Source of the DNA: Oscillospiraceae bacterium
Lineage (GTDB): Bacteria; Bacillota; Clostridia; UMGS1840; HGM11507
Reading direction: 5' to 3'
NCBI GenBank assembly: GCA_015068665.1
Contig: SVKB01000001.1
Location: 226,812-290,811 of the forward strand
Length of the DNA: 64,000 nt
The translations under genes were made by a program, and so were the position numbers. Shown piece by piece: positions 7,728 through 17,550 of the stretch (its first letter is position 1; each line of letters opens with the position of its first letter). A model generated the notes under the pieces. That model had not been told where the DNA came from and did no database searches. It saw only the letters and a list, made by a program, of their open reading frames with translations.

Positions 7728-10700
7728 ATGAAAAGAATTATTTCAATCTCAATTGTTATTGTAATGATTATTTCTTTACTTCCTGTTGTTTCCTTTGCAA
7801 AAGAATATGTTGTATATAAGGATTTTGAGGATTATGAAATCGGGGAAACTGAGATTTCTACAAGCGACTGCACTACGGGCGGTACAGCCGGAGCAGCCTT
7901 TGATATAGCATATCCTCCCCGTTCAACAAGTAAGGCACTTCATATTGTTAACGATGCCTCCGATTCCACAAAATCGGTAGCTGCAAATGTTGTTCTTGTT
8001 ATAAACCGCTCGGGGAAGGTTACGGTAGAATTTAAAATTTTACCGACTGACTATACTCAGACTACCTTCGGACTTCAAAGCAGAGTTAACGGATGGAAAT
8101 CCTTTCTTATTATGTCAAACGGCGTTATTAAGCCGTACACCGGTGATCCCATTACAACCATAGGTGAATATTCATATCCTTATGATATGAATAAATGGCT
8201 TGCAATCAGGCTTGTGGTTGATACCGAAACCGAAAAATACGACTGGTATTTAAATAATGTTCTTATAGCGGAAGGGATTACACTTCCCGGGCCTGCAGGC
8301 TTCTTTAAGGATCACGGAATATTCAGAGGTCAGATTCAAAGATATATAAGTAAGGGCAATTATTCGGAAGCTTATGTTGATGACATACGGGTACTTGCAG
8401 GGGATGGCGAAATTCAGCCCTCAGTAATAGCAGAAGAGGGTGAAGAGGGACTTTCACTTAAATGGCAGCCTGAGGATAACTTCCTTACCTATAGAAACCC
8501 TCCGATTTTCACATGGCCTACAATTCCTATGGCAGATGAATATACAATCCAGATTTCAAGAAATGAAGATATGTCGGATATTGTCTATGAAGTCAATACC
8601 GACGGAAGCTATTATTCACCTCCGCATATAATGGAAAGCGGAGTATGGTACTGGAGAGTTAACGGTAAAAATATGAACGGTACCACCGAATGGAGCAAGG
8701 TTAAGCGCTTCAGAATTGCAGCAGATGCTCATAAAGATATTATACCTGATGCCGAAGATATGATTAAGATGGTTTCAAAATCTCATCCAAGATTATGGTT
8801 TAATGATGAAACCTTACCTGAATACCGTAAAGCGGTTGCTACAGGTGATGCAAAGGATGCATACGAAAAAATAAAGAAAGATGTTGATGCAAAACTTAAT
8901 AACCCTGTACCTGAAGATCCAAAACTTATTTTCCCTGATGGTGCAACCAGCTCTGAAAAATCTTTGATAAAGAGTCGGTTTAAAAGCGCGGGATTGGCAA
9001 ATACGCTGGATATGTATCAGGCGGCATATGTATATATGATAACAGGTGAAAAGAAGTATGCGGATAAGGCTATTGCTTATCTTGACGCAATGGCAGACTG
9101 GGATCCAAGCGGAGATACAAGTTACAAAACTATGGACTCAATTCATAAGGATCTGACTCAGAAGGCAGCAATTGTCTATGACTGGTTATATCCACTGCTT
9201 TCCGAAGAGACCAAAACAAAGGTTCTTAATATGATAAAAGAGAGATTTTACGTAATGTATTTACCTCTGATGCTGCAGCATCCTCTTGATGAGAACCCTT
9301 ATGACTCTCACGGTACAAGCTGTATGAAATCACTGTTTCTTATTTCTTTTGCTATAATACATGACATACCTGAGGCTTCAGAATGGTTTAAAAACATTCA
9401 GCCGACCTTTTATAAGGTTGATGGCTGGGGCGGAGAAGATGGTGGCCATTGTAACGGAACAGGATATGCCAACTTTGTAAGCGCGGCTAATCAGACTGCA
9501 CTTCACGATATGGTATATACCGCTACAGGATACGCGGCATATAATTCCGCAATGCAGCGAGGCGAACTTAATTTTCTGCTTTACTTCATGTCAAACGGAG
9601 CACCTGTGGGTTCATTCGGAGATGATGACCTTATTCCTCCGGTGCGTGAGAGCGTAAGCTTAACAAGATATCTTGTGGGTGCAGGCCGTTATAACAGCGG
9701 AGCGTGGAAATGGGCATCCGAAACCAGAGGAAAAGCCCCATCCGTTGCTGAACCGATGCTTCTTAAGTATTTTGGTAACAATATTGAATCTGTCCCGCCT
9801 TTTAATTTTATTAACACATACCATGACAGAGATATAGGCTGGACATCGTTTAAGTCGGATATTATTGACCCACAGCATGTAGCTGTTCATTTTAAATCAA
9901 GCTGGTGGGGAGCATATAACCACTCTCACGCCGATCAGAACAGCTTTTTCATATATGCCTACGGTGAACCTTTGGCTCTTGACAGCGGATATTTTGATTA
10001 CTACTACAGTGATCACGATAAGAATTATACCCGTCAGACCCTGGCGCATAATGCAATCACCGTTAACGGCGGTAAGGGACAGTATATATTACAGAAAGAC
10101 CCTGAAGGAAACATTAATTCCAAGGGTGATATTACCGGATATCTGCACGGAGAAAAATTCAATTTTGTATCAGGTGACGCCAAAAGAGCTTATCCTGATT
10201 TGGATAAGGCGGATAGATTCCTTATCTATTTAAGACCTGATTATGTAATCGTAGTCGATGAATTATCTGCTGCAGATGATAAGCCTACACAGTTTGAATT
10301 TAACTTAAAAGGCATTTCGGATTTTGAACTTTTAAAGGAAGAGCAGAAAGCGGTTATTACTCAGGGCAGAGCAAAGCTTTCCACAACCCTTCAGTATCCG
10401 AAGGCAGTTGAGATTGAAGATTTTGACACCTTTATCGGCATAGATGGACTGGAGCACAGACCTTCAATAGACCGTCTTCCAAGAAGAAAGGATCATTACG
10501 GAATCAGATTTGATACCGATAAGGTTACGGATATCGTTATGGTTACTACTCTTGATATTCTGAAGGCCGACGAAGAAGAAAAGAATGTTAAAGTTAATAA
10601 AAACGACGAGTGTATGGAAATTACCGTAGAAGGTAACAAAAAAGTGTATGTTCGTCTTGATTATACTAAAGATGCGGTTTCTTACGGCGATGTTACTTTC

Positions 10701-11555
10701 AAAGGAACAGCCGCAGTATTTGAAGATGATTCATTTATGCTGGTTAACGGCACCGAGCTTAAAAAAGACGGCGTAACACTTATATCTTCCGATGTTCCTG
10801 ATAGCTTCTCTTACGAAACAGGAGAGCTTCACGTATTCGGAAATACAGACGGTAAAGTATCCGTTAAGCTTCCTTTTAAGGTTACGAGTATCAAAGATGA
10901 AAAAGGTTTTGAAACCGTAAGAGCGGATTCAGAAGGATACAATTACAATACAATGGCTTATAAATGGACCCAGGGCGATGATAATATAATTAACATTGCT
11001 TATGAGGAAGGTCAGTATAATATGTATTTAAACGGAACACCCGTTATGAAATATGACGCTCTTAATATAAGAATTAACGGAAGAGTTGCCGAATATAAAA
11101 ATCCTGCATTTACCGAAAACGGAACAACCTATGTTCCTCTTTGCGAAACAGTTTCAATGTACGGTGCAACGGTTACTGAGTCAGGTGATTCCTATGTAAT
11201 TACCAAAACAAAGGAATCTTATGGGGATTATCTGACATACGAAGGTACAGTAAATACCAATTATAACCGTAAAGACAGAACTATGACGGTTAATGCAAAT
11301 TCAAATGCGGCATCTTATAACGGCGAAGCGGTTACACTAAGTAAGCCTACAATTCTTAAAGACGGAGTTTTATATATTCCTCTGAGAGCTTACTTCGAAG
11401 TATTTACCGAACGTATCGGTTGGAGCGATTATGCTAAAACCGCCTGGGTATATACTGAACCTGTATATCAGGATGATGTATCGTCAACAGCTCATCCTGC
11501 AACTGAAAAGATGACTGAGAAAGAATATGAGGAATATTTGTTAAGCAGACAATAA
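7728..11555 (+). CDS. Secreted heparinase II/III-type polysaccharide lyase, copy 1
   Basis: A 1275-residue exported protein. A signal peptide (1-24) is followed by a laminin-G/concanavalin-like sandwich (about 30-225). A fibronectin-like stretch (about 245-331, YRNPPIFTW ... GVWYWRVNGK) is typical of DUF4962 proteins. Next come an alpha/alpha toroid (about 340-690) and a heparinase II/III beta-domain with N731-H-S-H734-A-D-Q-N and H774 in LAHNAITVNGG. This N-H-S-H-A-D-Q-N block is conserved in PL15- and PL17-type lyases, which eliminate at uronic acid residues. The C-terminus (about 1110-1240) holds two copper-amine-oxidase-N-like stalk repeats. It shares long near-identical DNA stretches with the following paralogue. 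The exact PL family and substrate are uncertain. Confidence 0.85.
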   Translation: MKRIISISIVIVMIISLLPVVSFAKEYVVYKDFEDYEIGETEISTSDCTTGGTAGAAFDIAYPPRSTSKALHIVNDASDSTKSVAANVVLVINRSGKVTVEFKILPTDYTQTTFGLQSRVNGWKSFLIMSNGVIKPYTGDPITTIGEYSYPYDMNKWLAIRLVVDTETEKYDWYLNNVLIAEGITLPGPAGFFKDHGIFRGQIQRYISKGNYSEAYVDDIRVLAGDGEIQPSVIAEEGEEGLSLKWQPEDNFLTYRNPPIFTWPTIPMADEYTIQISRNEDMSDIVYEVNTDGSYYSPPHIMESGVWYWRVNGKNMNGTTEWSKVKRFRIAADAHKDIIPDAEDMIKMVSKSHPRLWFNDETLPEYRKAVATGDAKDAYEKIKKDVDAKLNNPVPEDPKLIFPDGATSSEKSLIKSRFKSAGLANTLDMYQAAYVYMITGEKKYADKAIAYLDAMADWDPSGDTSYKTMDSIHKDLTQKAAIVYDWLYPLLSEETKTKVLNMIKERFYVMYLPLMLQHPLDENPYDSHGTSCMKSLFLISFAIIHDIPEASEWFKNIQPTFYKVDGWGGEDGGHCNGTGYANFVSAANQTALHDMVYTATGYAAYNSAMQRGELNFLLYFMSNGAPVGSFGDDDLIPPVRESVSLTRYLVGAGRYNSGAWKWASETRGKAPSVAEPMLLKYFGNNIESVPPFNFINTYHDRDIGWTSFKSDIIDPQHVAVHFKSSWWGAYNHSHADQNSFFIYAYGEPLALDSGYFDYYYSDHDKNYTRQTLAHNAITVNGGKGQYILQKDPEGNINSKGDITGYLHGEKFNFVSGDAKRAYPDLDKADRFLIYLRPDYVIVVDELSAADDKPTQFEFNLKGISDFELLKEEQKAVITQGRAKLSTTLQYPKAVEIEDFDTFIGIDGLEHRPSIDRLPRRKDHYGIRFDTDKVTDIVMVTTLDILKADEEEKNVKVNKNDECMEITVEGNKKVYVRLDYTKDAVSYGDVTFKGTAAVFEDDSFMLVNGTELKKDGVTLISSDVPDSFSYETGELHVFGNTDGKVSVKLPFKVTSIKDEKGFETVRADSEGYNYNTMAYKWTQGDDNIINIAYEEGQYNMYLNGTPVMKYDALNIRINGRVAEYKNPAFTENGTTYVPLCETVSMYGATVTESGDSYVITKTKESYGDYLTYEGTVNTNYNRKDRTMTVNANSNAASYNGEAVTLSKPTILKDGVLYIPLRAYFEVFTERIGWSDYAKTAWVYTEPVYQDDVSSTAHPATEKMTEKEYEEYLLSRQ

Positions 11556-11607
11556 TCATCTTTTTTCAAAAAGTAACAGAATGTTATATTAATATGGAGA
11601 CACAAAT

Positions 11608-14600
11608 ATGAAAAGAATTATTTCAATGTTAACAGCTATTGTAATGATTATTTCTTTACTTCCTGTTGTTTCCTCTGCAATGGAATATGTTGTATATAAG
11701 GACTTTGAAGATTATGAGCTGGGTGAAGCTGAGATTTCCACCAGCGATTGCTCCGTAGGGGGTGACGGGGGCGCAGCTTTTAAAATTGCCTGCCCTCCCG
11801 GTTCGGAGAATAAAGCCATTCACATTGTTAACGATGGGAGGGAGTCGGAAAAGTCGGTGGCTGCAAATGTAGTTCTTCGTATAAACCGTTCAGGTAAGAT
11901 TACGGTAGAGTTTAAAATTTTGCTGACCGATAATACCCAGACAACCTTTGGACTTGAGAGTAAGGTTTACGGATGGAAGTCATTTCTCATTATGCAAAAC
12001 GGTACTGTTAAGCCTTATACTGGTAATCCGGTAGCTACCTTGAGTGAATATGCACAGTCTTATGTTCTCAATGAATGGTATACTGTCAAGCTTGCAGTTG
12101 ATACCGAAACCGAAAAATATGACTGGTATTTAAATAATAAGCTTATAGCGGAAGGGATTAAGCTTCCCGGACCGGAAGGGTTCTTTAAGGATTACGGAAT
12201 ATACAGAGGTCAGCTTCAGAGATATATAGGTAAAGGCAATTATTCAGAAGCTTATGTTGATGACATCCGCGTGTTTGCAGGGGAGGGCGAAATCAAGCCC
12301 TCGAAAATAGCAGAAGAGGGAGAAGAAGGACTTTACTTAAAATGGCAGCCTGAGGATAACTTCCTTACCTACAGAAACCCTCCGATTTTCACATGGCCTT
12401 CAATTCCAATGGCTGAAAAATATACTCTGCAGTTATCGAGAAATAAAGATATGTCGGATATTGTCTATGAATTTCAAACCGACGGAAGCTATTATTCACC
12501 TTCTCATACAATGGACAGCGGAGTATGGTACTGGAGAGTTAACGGTAAAAATATGAACGGTACCACCGAATGGAGCAAGGTTAAGCGCTTCAGAATTGCA
12601 ACCGGGGCAGTTGAACATATCATACCCGAGGCTGAAAAAATGGCTGAGATGGTTTCAAAAACTCATCCCAGATTATGGTTTAATGATGAAACCTTACCGG
12701 AATACCGCGAAGCGGTGGCTGAAGGTGAAGCAAAGAAAGCATTTGACAAGGTAAAAGCTGCAGTTGACGGTAAGCTTAAAGATACTGTAGCTGAGGAACC
12801 TGAGCTTATTTATCCCGAGGGTGCAACCGGTGCTCAGAAGTCAGCCATAACAAACAGCTTTAAATCCGAAGTAACTGCTTTAATTACCGATATGTATCAG
12901 ACAGCATATGTATATATGATAACAGGTGAAGCTGTATATAAGGAAAAAGCTATTGCATACCTTGACGATATAGCGGGCTGGGACCCTCACGGTAATACAA
13001 GCTATAAAAGCCTGGACACGGCTAACAAAATTATTATTGAAAAAGGCTCAATTGTTTATGACTGGTTATATAATGAGCTTTCAGAGGAAACCAGAGCAAA
13101 GGTTCTTTCAATGATAAAAGAGAGATTTTACGAAATGTATAAGCCTCTGATGCAGCAGCATCCTCTTGATGAGTTTCCTTACGACTCCCACGGGACAACC
13201 TGTATGACTACCTTGTTTGGAGTTTGCTTTGCAATAATGCATGATATACCCGAGGCTGAGGGATGGTTTAAAAGAATTCAACCGGTGTTCTATAAGATTT
13301 ACGGCTACGGCGGTGAAGACGGTGGCTATTCCGGCGGTACCGGATATGCCAATTTTGAAATCGCGGCTAATGCACATGCACGTCATGATATGGTTTATAC
13401 AGCTACAGGCTATGAGGCATGGAAATCCGCAGAGCAACGAAATAAGCCTGACTATTTAATGTACTTTATGTCAAACGGTGCACCTGTAGGTTCATTCGGA
13501 GATGACGATCTTATTGCTCCTGTAAATGAAAGTGTGAGCCTGATAAGATATCTTACTCTGGCGGAAAAATATAACAGCGGAGCCCTGAAATGGGCATCTG
13601 AAACAAGAGGAAATACGCCTTCTGTTATTGAGCCGATGCTTCTTAAGTATTTCAGTAACGATATTGAATCAGTACCGCCTTTTGATTATCTTAATTCATA
13701 CCACGACAGAGATATAGGCTGGATTGCAATGAAGTCAGACCTTATTGACCCGCAGCATACCGCAGTTCATTTTAAATCAAGCTGGTGGGGCTCATATAAT
13801 CATTCTCACGCCGATCAGAATAGCTTTTTCATATATGCCTACGGTGAACCGTTGGCACTGGACAGCGGATATTTTGACTACTACTACAGCGATCATGATG
13901 AAAATTACACCCGTCAGACTCTGGCACATAATGCAATAACCGTCAACGGCGGAAAGGGACAATATATATCACAGGCTGATCCCGAAGGAAACATTAATGC
14001 AAAGGGTGATATCACGGGATATCTTCACGGAGAGAAATTCAATCTTGCCTCAGGTAATGCCGAAAAGGCTTATCCTGATTTAGATAAGGCAGACAGATAC
14101 CTTATCTATTTAAAACCTGATTACGTAATCGTAGTCGATGAATTATCTGCTGTAGATGATAAGCCTACACAGTTTGAATTTAATTTAAAAGCCATTTCGG
14201 ATTTTGAACTTTTAAAGGATGAGCAGAAAGCAATTATTACTCAGGGAAGGGCAAAGCTTTCCACAACCCTTCAGTATCCGAGGGCAGTTGAGATTGAAGA
14301 CTTTGATACCTTTATCGGCATAGACGGACTGGAGCACAGACCTTCCGAAGACCGTCTTCCAAGAAGAAAGGATCATTACGGAATAAGATTTGATACCGAA
14401 AAAACCTCCGATACGGTTATGGTTACTACTCTTGATATTTTAAAATCCGATGAAGAAGAAAAGAATGTTTTAGTAAATAAAAACGATGAATGTATGGAAA
14501 TTACCGTAGAAGGTAACAAAAAAGTGTATGTTCGCCTTGATTATACTAAAGATGAGGTTTCTTACGGCGATGTTACTTTCAAAGGAACAGCGGCAGTATT

Positions 14601-16050
14601 TGAAGATGATTCATTTATGCTGGTTAACGGTACCGAGCTTAAAAAAGGTGGGGAAACACTTATATTATGCGATATACCAACCGATGTTTCTTACGAAACG
14701 GGAGAGCTTCACGTATTCGGAAATTCAGACGGTAAAGTATCCGTTAAGCTTCCTTTTAAGGTTACGAATATCAAAGATGAAAACGGTTTTGAAACCGTAA
14801 GAGCTGACCTTTCAGGCTATGATTACGGTACAATGGCTTATAAATGGACTCAGAGTGATGATAATATAATTAATATTGATTTTGAGGCAGGCCAGTATAA
14901 TATGTACTTAAATGAAACTCCCGTTATGAAGTACGATGGACTTACAGTGAGAATAAACGGAAGAGTTGTCAAGTACAAAGCCCCTCCCTTTATCGAAAAC
15001 GGTACTTTATATGTTCCGCTTGTTGAAACTGTTAAAATGTATGGTTGCCATGCTACAAATTTAGTAAGTTCATATAAAATTACTAAATCAAGGGAATCCT
15101 ACGGTGATTATACAATAAGAGATAGGACAAACCGAATAATGTGGGTATATCCAAATTCAACAAAAGCCTTACTTAATAATATAGGTGTTACGTTAGGAAA
15201 ACCAACTATTGAAAAGGACGGTATTTTCTATATTCCATTTAAAGAATACTACGAAGTATTTACCGACCGTATAGGCTATAGCGAGTACGCTAATACCTAT
15301 TGGGTATATACTGAACCGATATATCAGGATGATGTTTCTTCAACAGTCTATCCGGTATCTGAAAAGATGACGGAGGAAGAATATGAGGAATACCTTTTAA
15401 AGAAAAAAATAAATATCATTATGGAAGGTAAGGGAAGGGTTGAATATGACGCCGACAATCTTGAAACAGGCAAGGAAATGACCTTTAAAATTATTCCCGA
15501 TGACGGTTATTATATAAGCCGGGTTATATTCAACGGAACTGAAATGACCAACCTTGACCCGTCGGAGGTTACGGTTTATACAAAGGAATTGCCTGAAAAA
15601 TCAACCCTGGAAATTATCTTTGGTGATTATTTTGAAAATCCGGATGATATAAATGCATTTTCAACACCCTATATGTTTTTCTATGAGAAGGATGCATATT
15701 ATTTCGGAAAGGTATTCACCTCGCTTATCCCCGACGAGTACGGAATTTTATGGTCAAGAAATCCCGATCCTGTTGATAAAGAGTCTGATACCAAAAGGGT
15801 AAAATCCGAGTATTTACCTAATTTGAACGGATATTTCGGAATCAGGCTTGTTAATAAAACAGGCGATAAAAACCTGAAAATTTATATAAGACCTTATGTA
15901 GTTTACAACGGAATTTTAAACTCAGGTGAATGTCACTATGTGGATTTTGAAACGGTCAAGGATCCGCCGGATACCTCAACCTTAAGCGGATGGATAGAAT
16001 ATAACAAGCTTGATAATGCGGGAATAATGAAAGCTACTCTTACAGAGTAA
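11608..16050 (+). CDS. Secreted heparinase II/III-type polysaccharide lyase, copy 2 with extra C-terminal modules
   Basis: A 1480-residue tandem paralogue of the 7728-11555 gene, collinear over the first about 1260 residues. The signal peptide, laminin-G-like, DUF4962-type, toroid and NHSHADQN (N731) regions fall at the same residue numbers. It differs by about 215 added residues: an InlB-like repeat (about 1268-1340, GKGRVEYD ... PDDGYYISRV) and a terminal beta module (about 1350-1460, DEYGILWS ... GYFGIRLVN ... IYIRPYVVY). That terminal module recurs in the genes at 16081, 33792 and 37200. Even the 5' ends of the two lyase genes are almost identical DNA, so the duplication is recent or kept alike by gene conversion. 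RBS GGAGA. Confidence 0.85.
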   Translation: MKRIISMLTAIVMIISLLPVVSSAMEYVVYKDFEDYELGEAEISTSDCSVGGDGGAAFKIACPPGSENKAIHIVNDGRESEKSVAANVVLRINRSGKITVEFKILLTDNTQTTFGLESKVYGWKSFLIMQNGTVKPYTGNPVATLSEYAQSYVLNEWYTVKLAVDTETEKYDWYLNNKLIAEGIKLPGPEGFFKDYGIYRGQLQRYIGKGNYSEAYVDDIRVFAGEGEIKPSKIAEEGEEGLYLKWQPEDNFLTYRNPPIFTWPSIPMAEKYTLQLSRNKDMSDIVYEFQTDGSYYSPSHTMDSGVWYWRVNGKNMNGTTEWSKVKRFRIATGAVEHIIPEAEKMAEMVSKTHPRLWFNDETLPEYREAVAEGEAKKAFDKVKAAVDGKLKDTVAEEPELIYPEGATGAQKSAITNSFKSEVTALITDMYQTAYVYMITGEAVYKEKAIAYLDDIAGWDPHGNTSYKSLDTANKIIIEKGSIVYDWLYNELSEETRAKVLSMIKERFYEMYKPLMQQHPLDEFPYDSHGTTCMTTLFGVCFAIMHDIPEAEGWFKRIQPVFYKIYGYGGEDGGYSGGTGYANFEIAANAHARHDMVYTATGYEAWKSAEQRNKPDYLMYFMSNGAPVGSFGDDDLIAPVNESVSLIRYLTLAEKYNSGALKWASETRGNTPSVIEPMLLKYFSNDIESVPPFDYLNSYHDRDIGWIAMKSDLIDPQHTAVHFKSSWWGSYNHSHADQNSFFIYAYGEPLALDSGYFDYYYSDHDENYTRQTLAHNAITVNGGKGQYISQADPEGNINAKGDITGYLHGEKFNLASGNAEKAYPDLDKADRYLIYLKPDYVIVVDELSAVDDKPTQFEFNLKAISDFELLKDEQKAIITQGRAKLSTTLQYPRAVEIEDFDTFIGIDGLEHRPSEDRLPRRKDHYGIRFDTEKTSDTVMVTTLDILKSDEEEKNVLVNKNDECMEITVEGNKKVYVRLDYTKDEVSYGDVTFKGTAAVFEDDSFMLVNGTELKKGGETLILCDIPTDVSYETGELHVFGNSDGKVSVKLPFKVTNIKDENGFETVRADLSGYDYGTMAYKWTQSDDNIINIDFEAGQYNMYLNETPVMKYDGLTVRINGRVVKYKAPPFIENGTLYVPLVETVKMYGCHATNLVSSYKITKSRESYGDYTIRDRTNRIMWVYPNSTKALLNNIGVTLGKPTIEKDGIFYIPFKEYYEVFTDRIGYSEYANTYWVYTEPIYQDDVSSTVYPVSEKMTEEEYEEYLLKKKINIIMEGKGRVEYDADNLETGKEMTFKIIPDDGYYISRVIFNGTEMTNLDPSEVTVYTKELPEKSTLEIIFGDYFENPDDINAFSTPYMFFYEKDAYYFGKVFTSLIPDEYGILWSRNPDPVDKESDTKRVKSEYLPNLNGYFGIRLVNKTGDKNLKIYIRPYVVYNGILNSGECHYVDFETVKDPPDTSTLSGWIEYNKLDNAGIMKATLTE

Positions 16051-16080
16051 AAAATAAATTTAATTTTGGAGGATAATAAA

Positions 16081-17463
16081 ATGAAAAAAATTATAACTCT
16101 TTTAATAACTGTGGCAATGGTATTGTCTGTTTGTGCAATGCCTGCAATGGCTGCGGTTGATACAACAAATAATATAGTAGATTTTGATGTTGACAGTTTA
16201 AACGGTAGTGACGGAGACGAAATTGGCAGCTTTACAAATACAAGCGGCGGTAAATATTTCACCTTCAATGACGATACAGCCTTTGCCCGTGTATGGACTT
16301 CAAGTGCAAAAGCAACTGTGGCGCAGGAATCCGAAGATAACCAGGCAGTATCTGTAACGTCAACCTCAAGCAGCGCTAACGGATATATTCAGTTTGCGTT
16401 TTTATATTCAGGTAACAACAGCAACTTAAATGAAGGAAACCAGGTATGCAGAACCTCTGATGTGGCACTTACCTTTAAAGCTAAATTGCCTGAAAACTCC
16501 TTATTACAGGTTTATACAGGCGGACAGCTGTCAACTGATGAAACAGCATCAAAAGCACAGAAAGCACAGCCCTTATTAATGGAAATACAAACTGCGGATT
16601 CCGATTCGCTGAGAATCTACAAATATACTAAGGTTGACGACTCTACTACTACTTACAGAGAAACCGATTATTATGCTGTTACCTTAAACGAGTGGGCGGA
16701 ATATAAGATTCTTTATAATTACGATATGGGCACATACGATATCTATATAAATAACGAGCTTGTTTCAGAAGACAATTTGCTGCCATATCCTAAGTTTTTA
16801 CTTAATTACGCTATCAGAATCGGTATGAAAAAGGGTACAACCGAAGCTGCTTATATAGATGATGTTAAATTCTATACAGTAGCTGATAAAGATACAAAGG
16901 TTCAGCCAAATGTTTCAAAAACAGGTAATGGAACAGTTGAAGTTACAGCTCCCGATACAGTTGTTACGGCAGACGCTGATGTAACATATACGGTTACTCC
17001 TATTGCAGGAAGCTATATTGAGGAAGTAACAAAGAACGGCGTTTCTGTTTCGGATTTTGATGCAGATACATACACTTATACAGCTAAAGCTGCTGAAAAT
17101 CAAAAGCTTGAAGTTAAGTTTGCTGATTATCAAGATCAGAATCCTTCAATAACAGTATCACCTTTTAAGTTTAAAACTGATGAAGCAAGCTATGTATTCT
17201 TAAGAATGTTTTATAATAATACAACTCCTGATGAATTCGGTATCCTTTTATCAACAGAGGAAACTCTTACCCTGGACGATGCAGTTCCATTTGACGAAAC
17301 CAAAACAACAAACGGTAAGGGTGTTAACGCTTACGGTTACTTCGGTTATGAAATAATCAATGAAACTGATGCAACAACATATTATCTACAGCCCTATGCA
17401 AGAATAGGCGAAGCATATACTTACGGTAATGTTGAAGCAGTAAGCCTTGAAGCAGCAGAATAA
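16081..17463 (+). CDS. Secreted multi-module binding protein
   Basis: A 460-residue exported protein. I place the start at the ATG at 16081 with GGAGG at 16068-16072; a TTG in frame at 16066 overlaps that RBS. Signal peptide 1-25 (ending MPAMAA); laminin-G-like sandwich about 30-265 (LNEWAEYKILYNYDMGTYDI); InlB-like repeat about 275-345 (GNGTVEVTAPDT); terminal module about 360-455 (DEFGILLS ... GYFGYEIIN ... YYLQPYARI). No catalytic motif is visible. It looks like the non-catalytic parts of the lyases reassembled without the enzyme, so carbohydrate binding is the likely role. Confidence 0.75.
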   Translation: MKKIITLLITVAMVLSVCAMPAMAAVDTTNNIVDFDVDSLNGSDGDEIGSFTNTSGGKYFTFNDDTAFARVWTSSAKATVAQESEDNQAVSVTSTSSSANGYIQFAFLYSGNNSNLNEGNQVCRTSDVALTFKAKLPENSLLQVYTGGQLSTDETASKAQKAQPLLMEIQTADSDSLRIYKYTKVDDSTTTYRETDYYAVTLNEWAEYKILYNYDMGTYDIYINNELVSEDNLLPYPKFLLNYAIRIGMKKGTTEAAYIDDVKFYTVADKDTKVQPNVSKTGNGTVEVTAPDTVVTADADVTYTVTPIAGSYIEEVTKNGVSVSDFDADTYTYTAKAAENQKLEVKFADYQDQNPSITVSPFKFKTDEASYVFLRMFYNNTTPDEFGILLSTEETLTLDDAVPFDETKTTNGKGVNAYGYFGYEIINETDATTYYLQPYARIGEAYTYGNVEAVSLEAAE

Positions 17464-17477
17464 ATACCAAAAAAGAG

Positions 17478-17531
17478 GGCAGGAGTTTTACTTCTGCCGA
17501 CAGTACGGGGACGGTTTTTCGCCGTCCCGTA
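17478..17531 (+). other. Two hairpins between co-oriented genes
   Basis: GGCAGGAG/CTTCTGCC (17478-17498) is followed by a GGGACGG/CCGTCCC hairpin (17506-17530). Neither is followed by a clear T-run, so they may be RNA-processing or stability elements rather than a full terminator. Confidence 0.5.
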
Positions 17532-17550
17532 TACTAAAAAGGAGGATACT

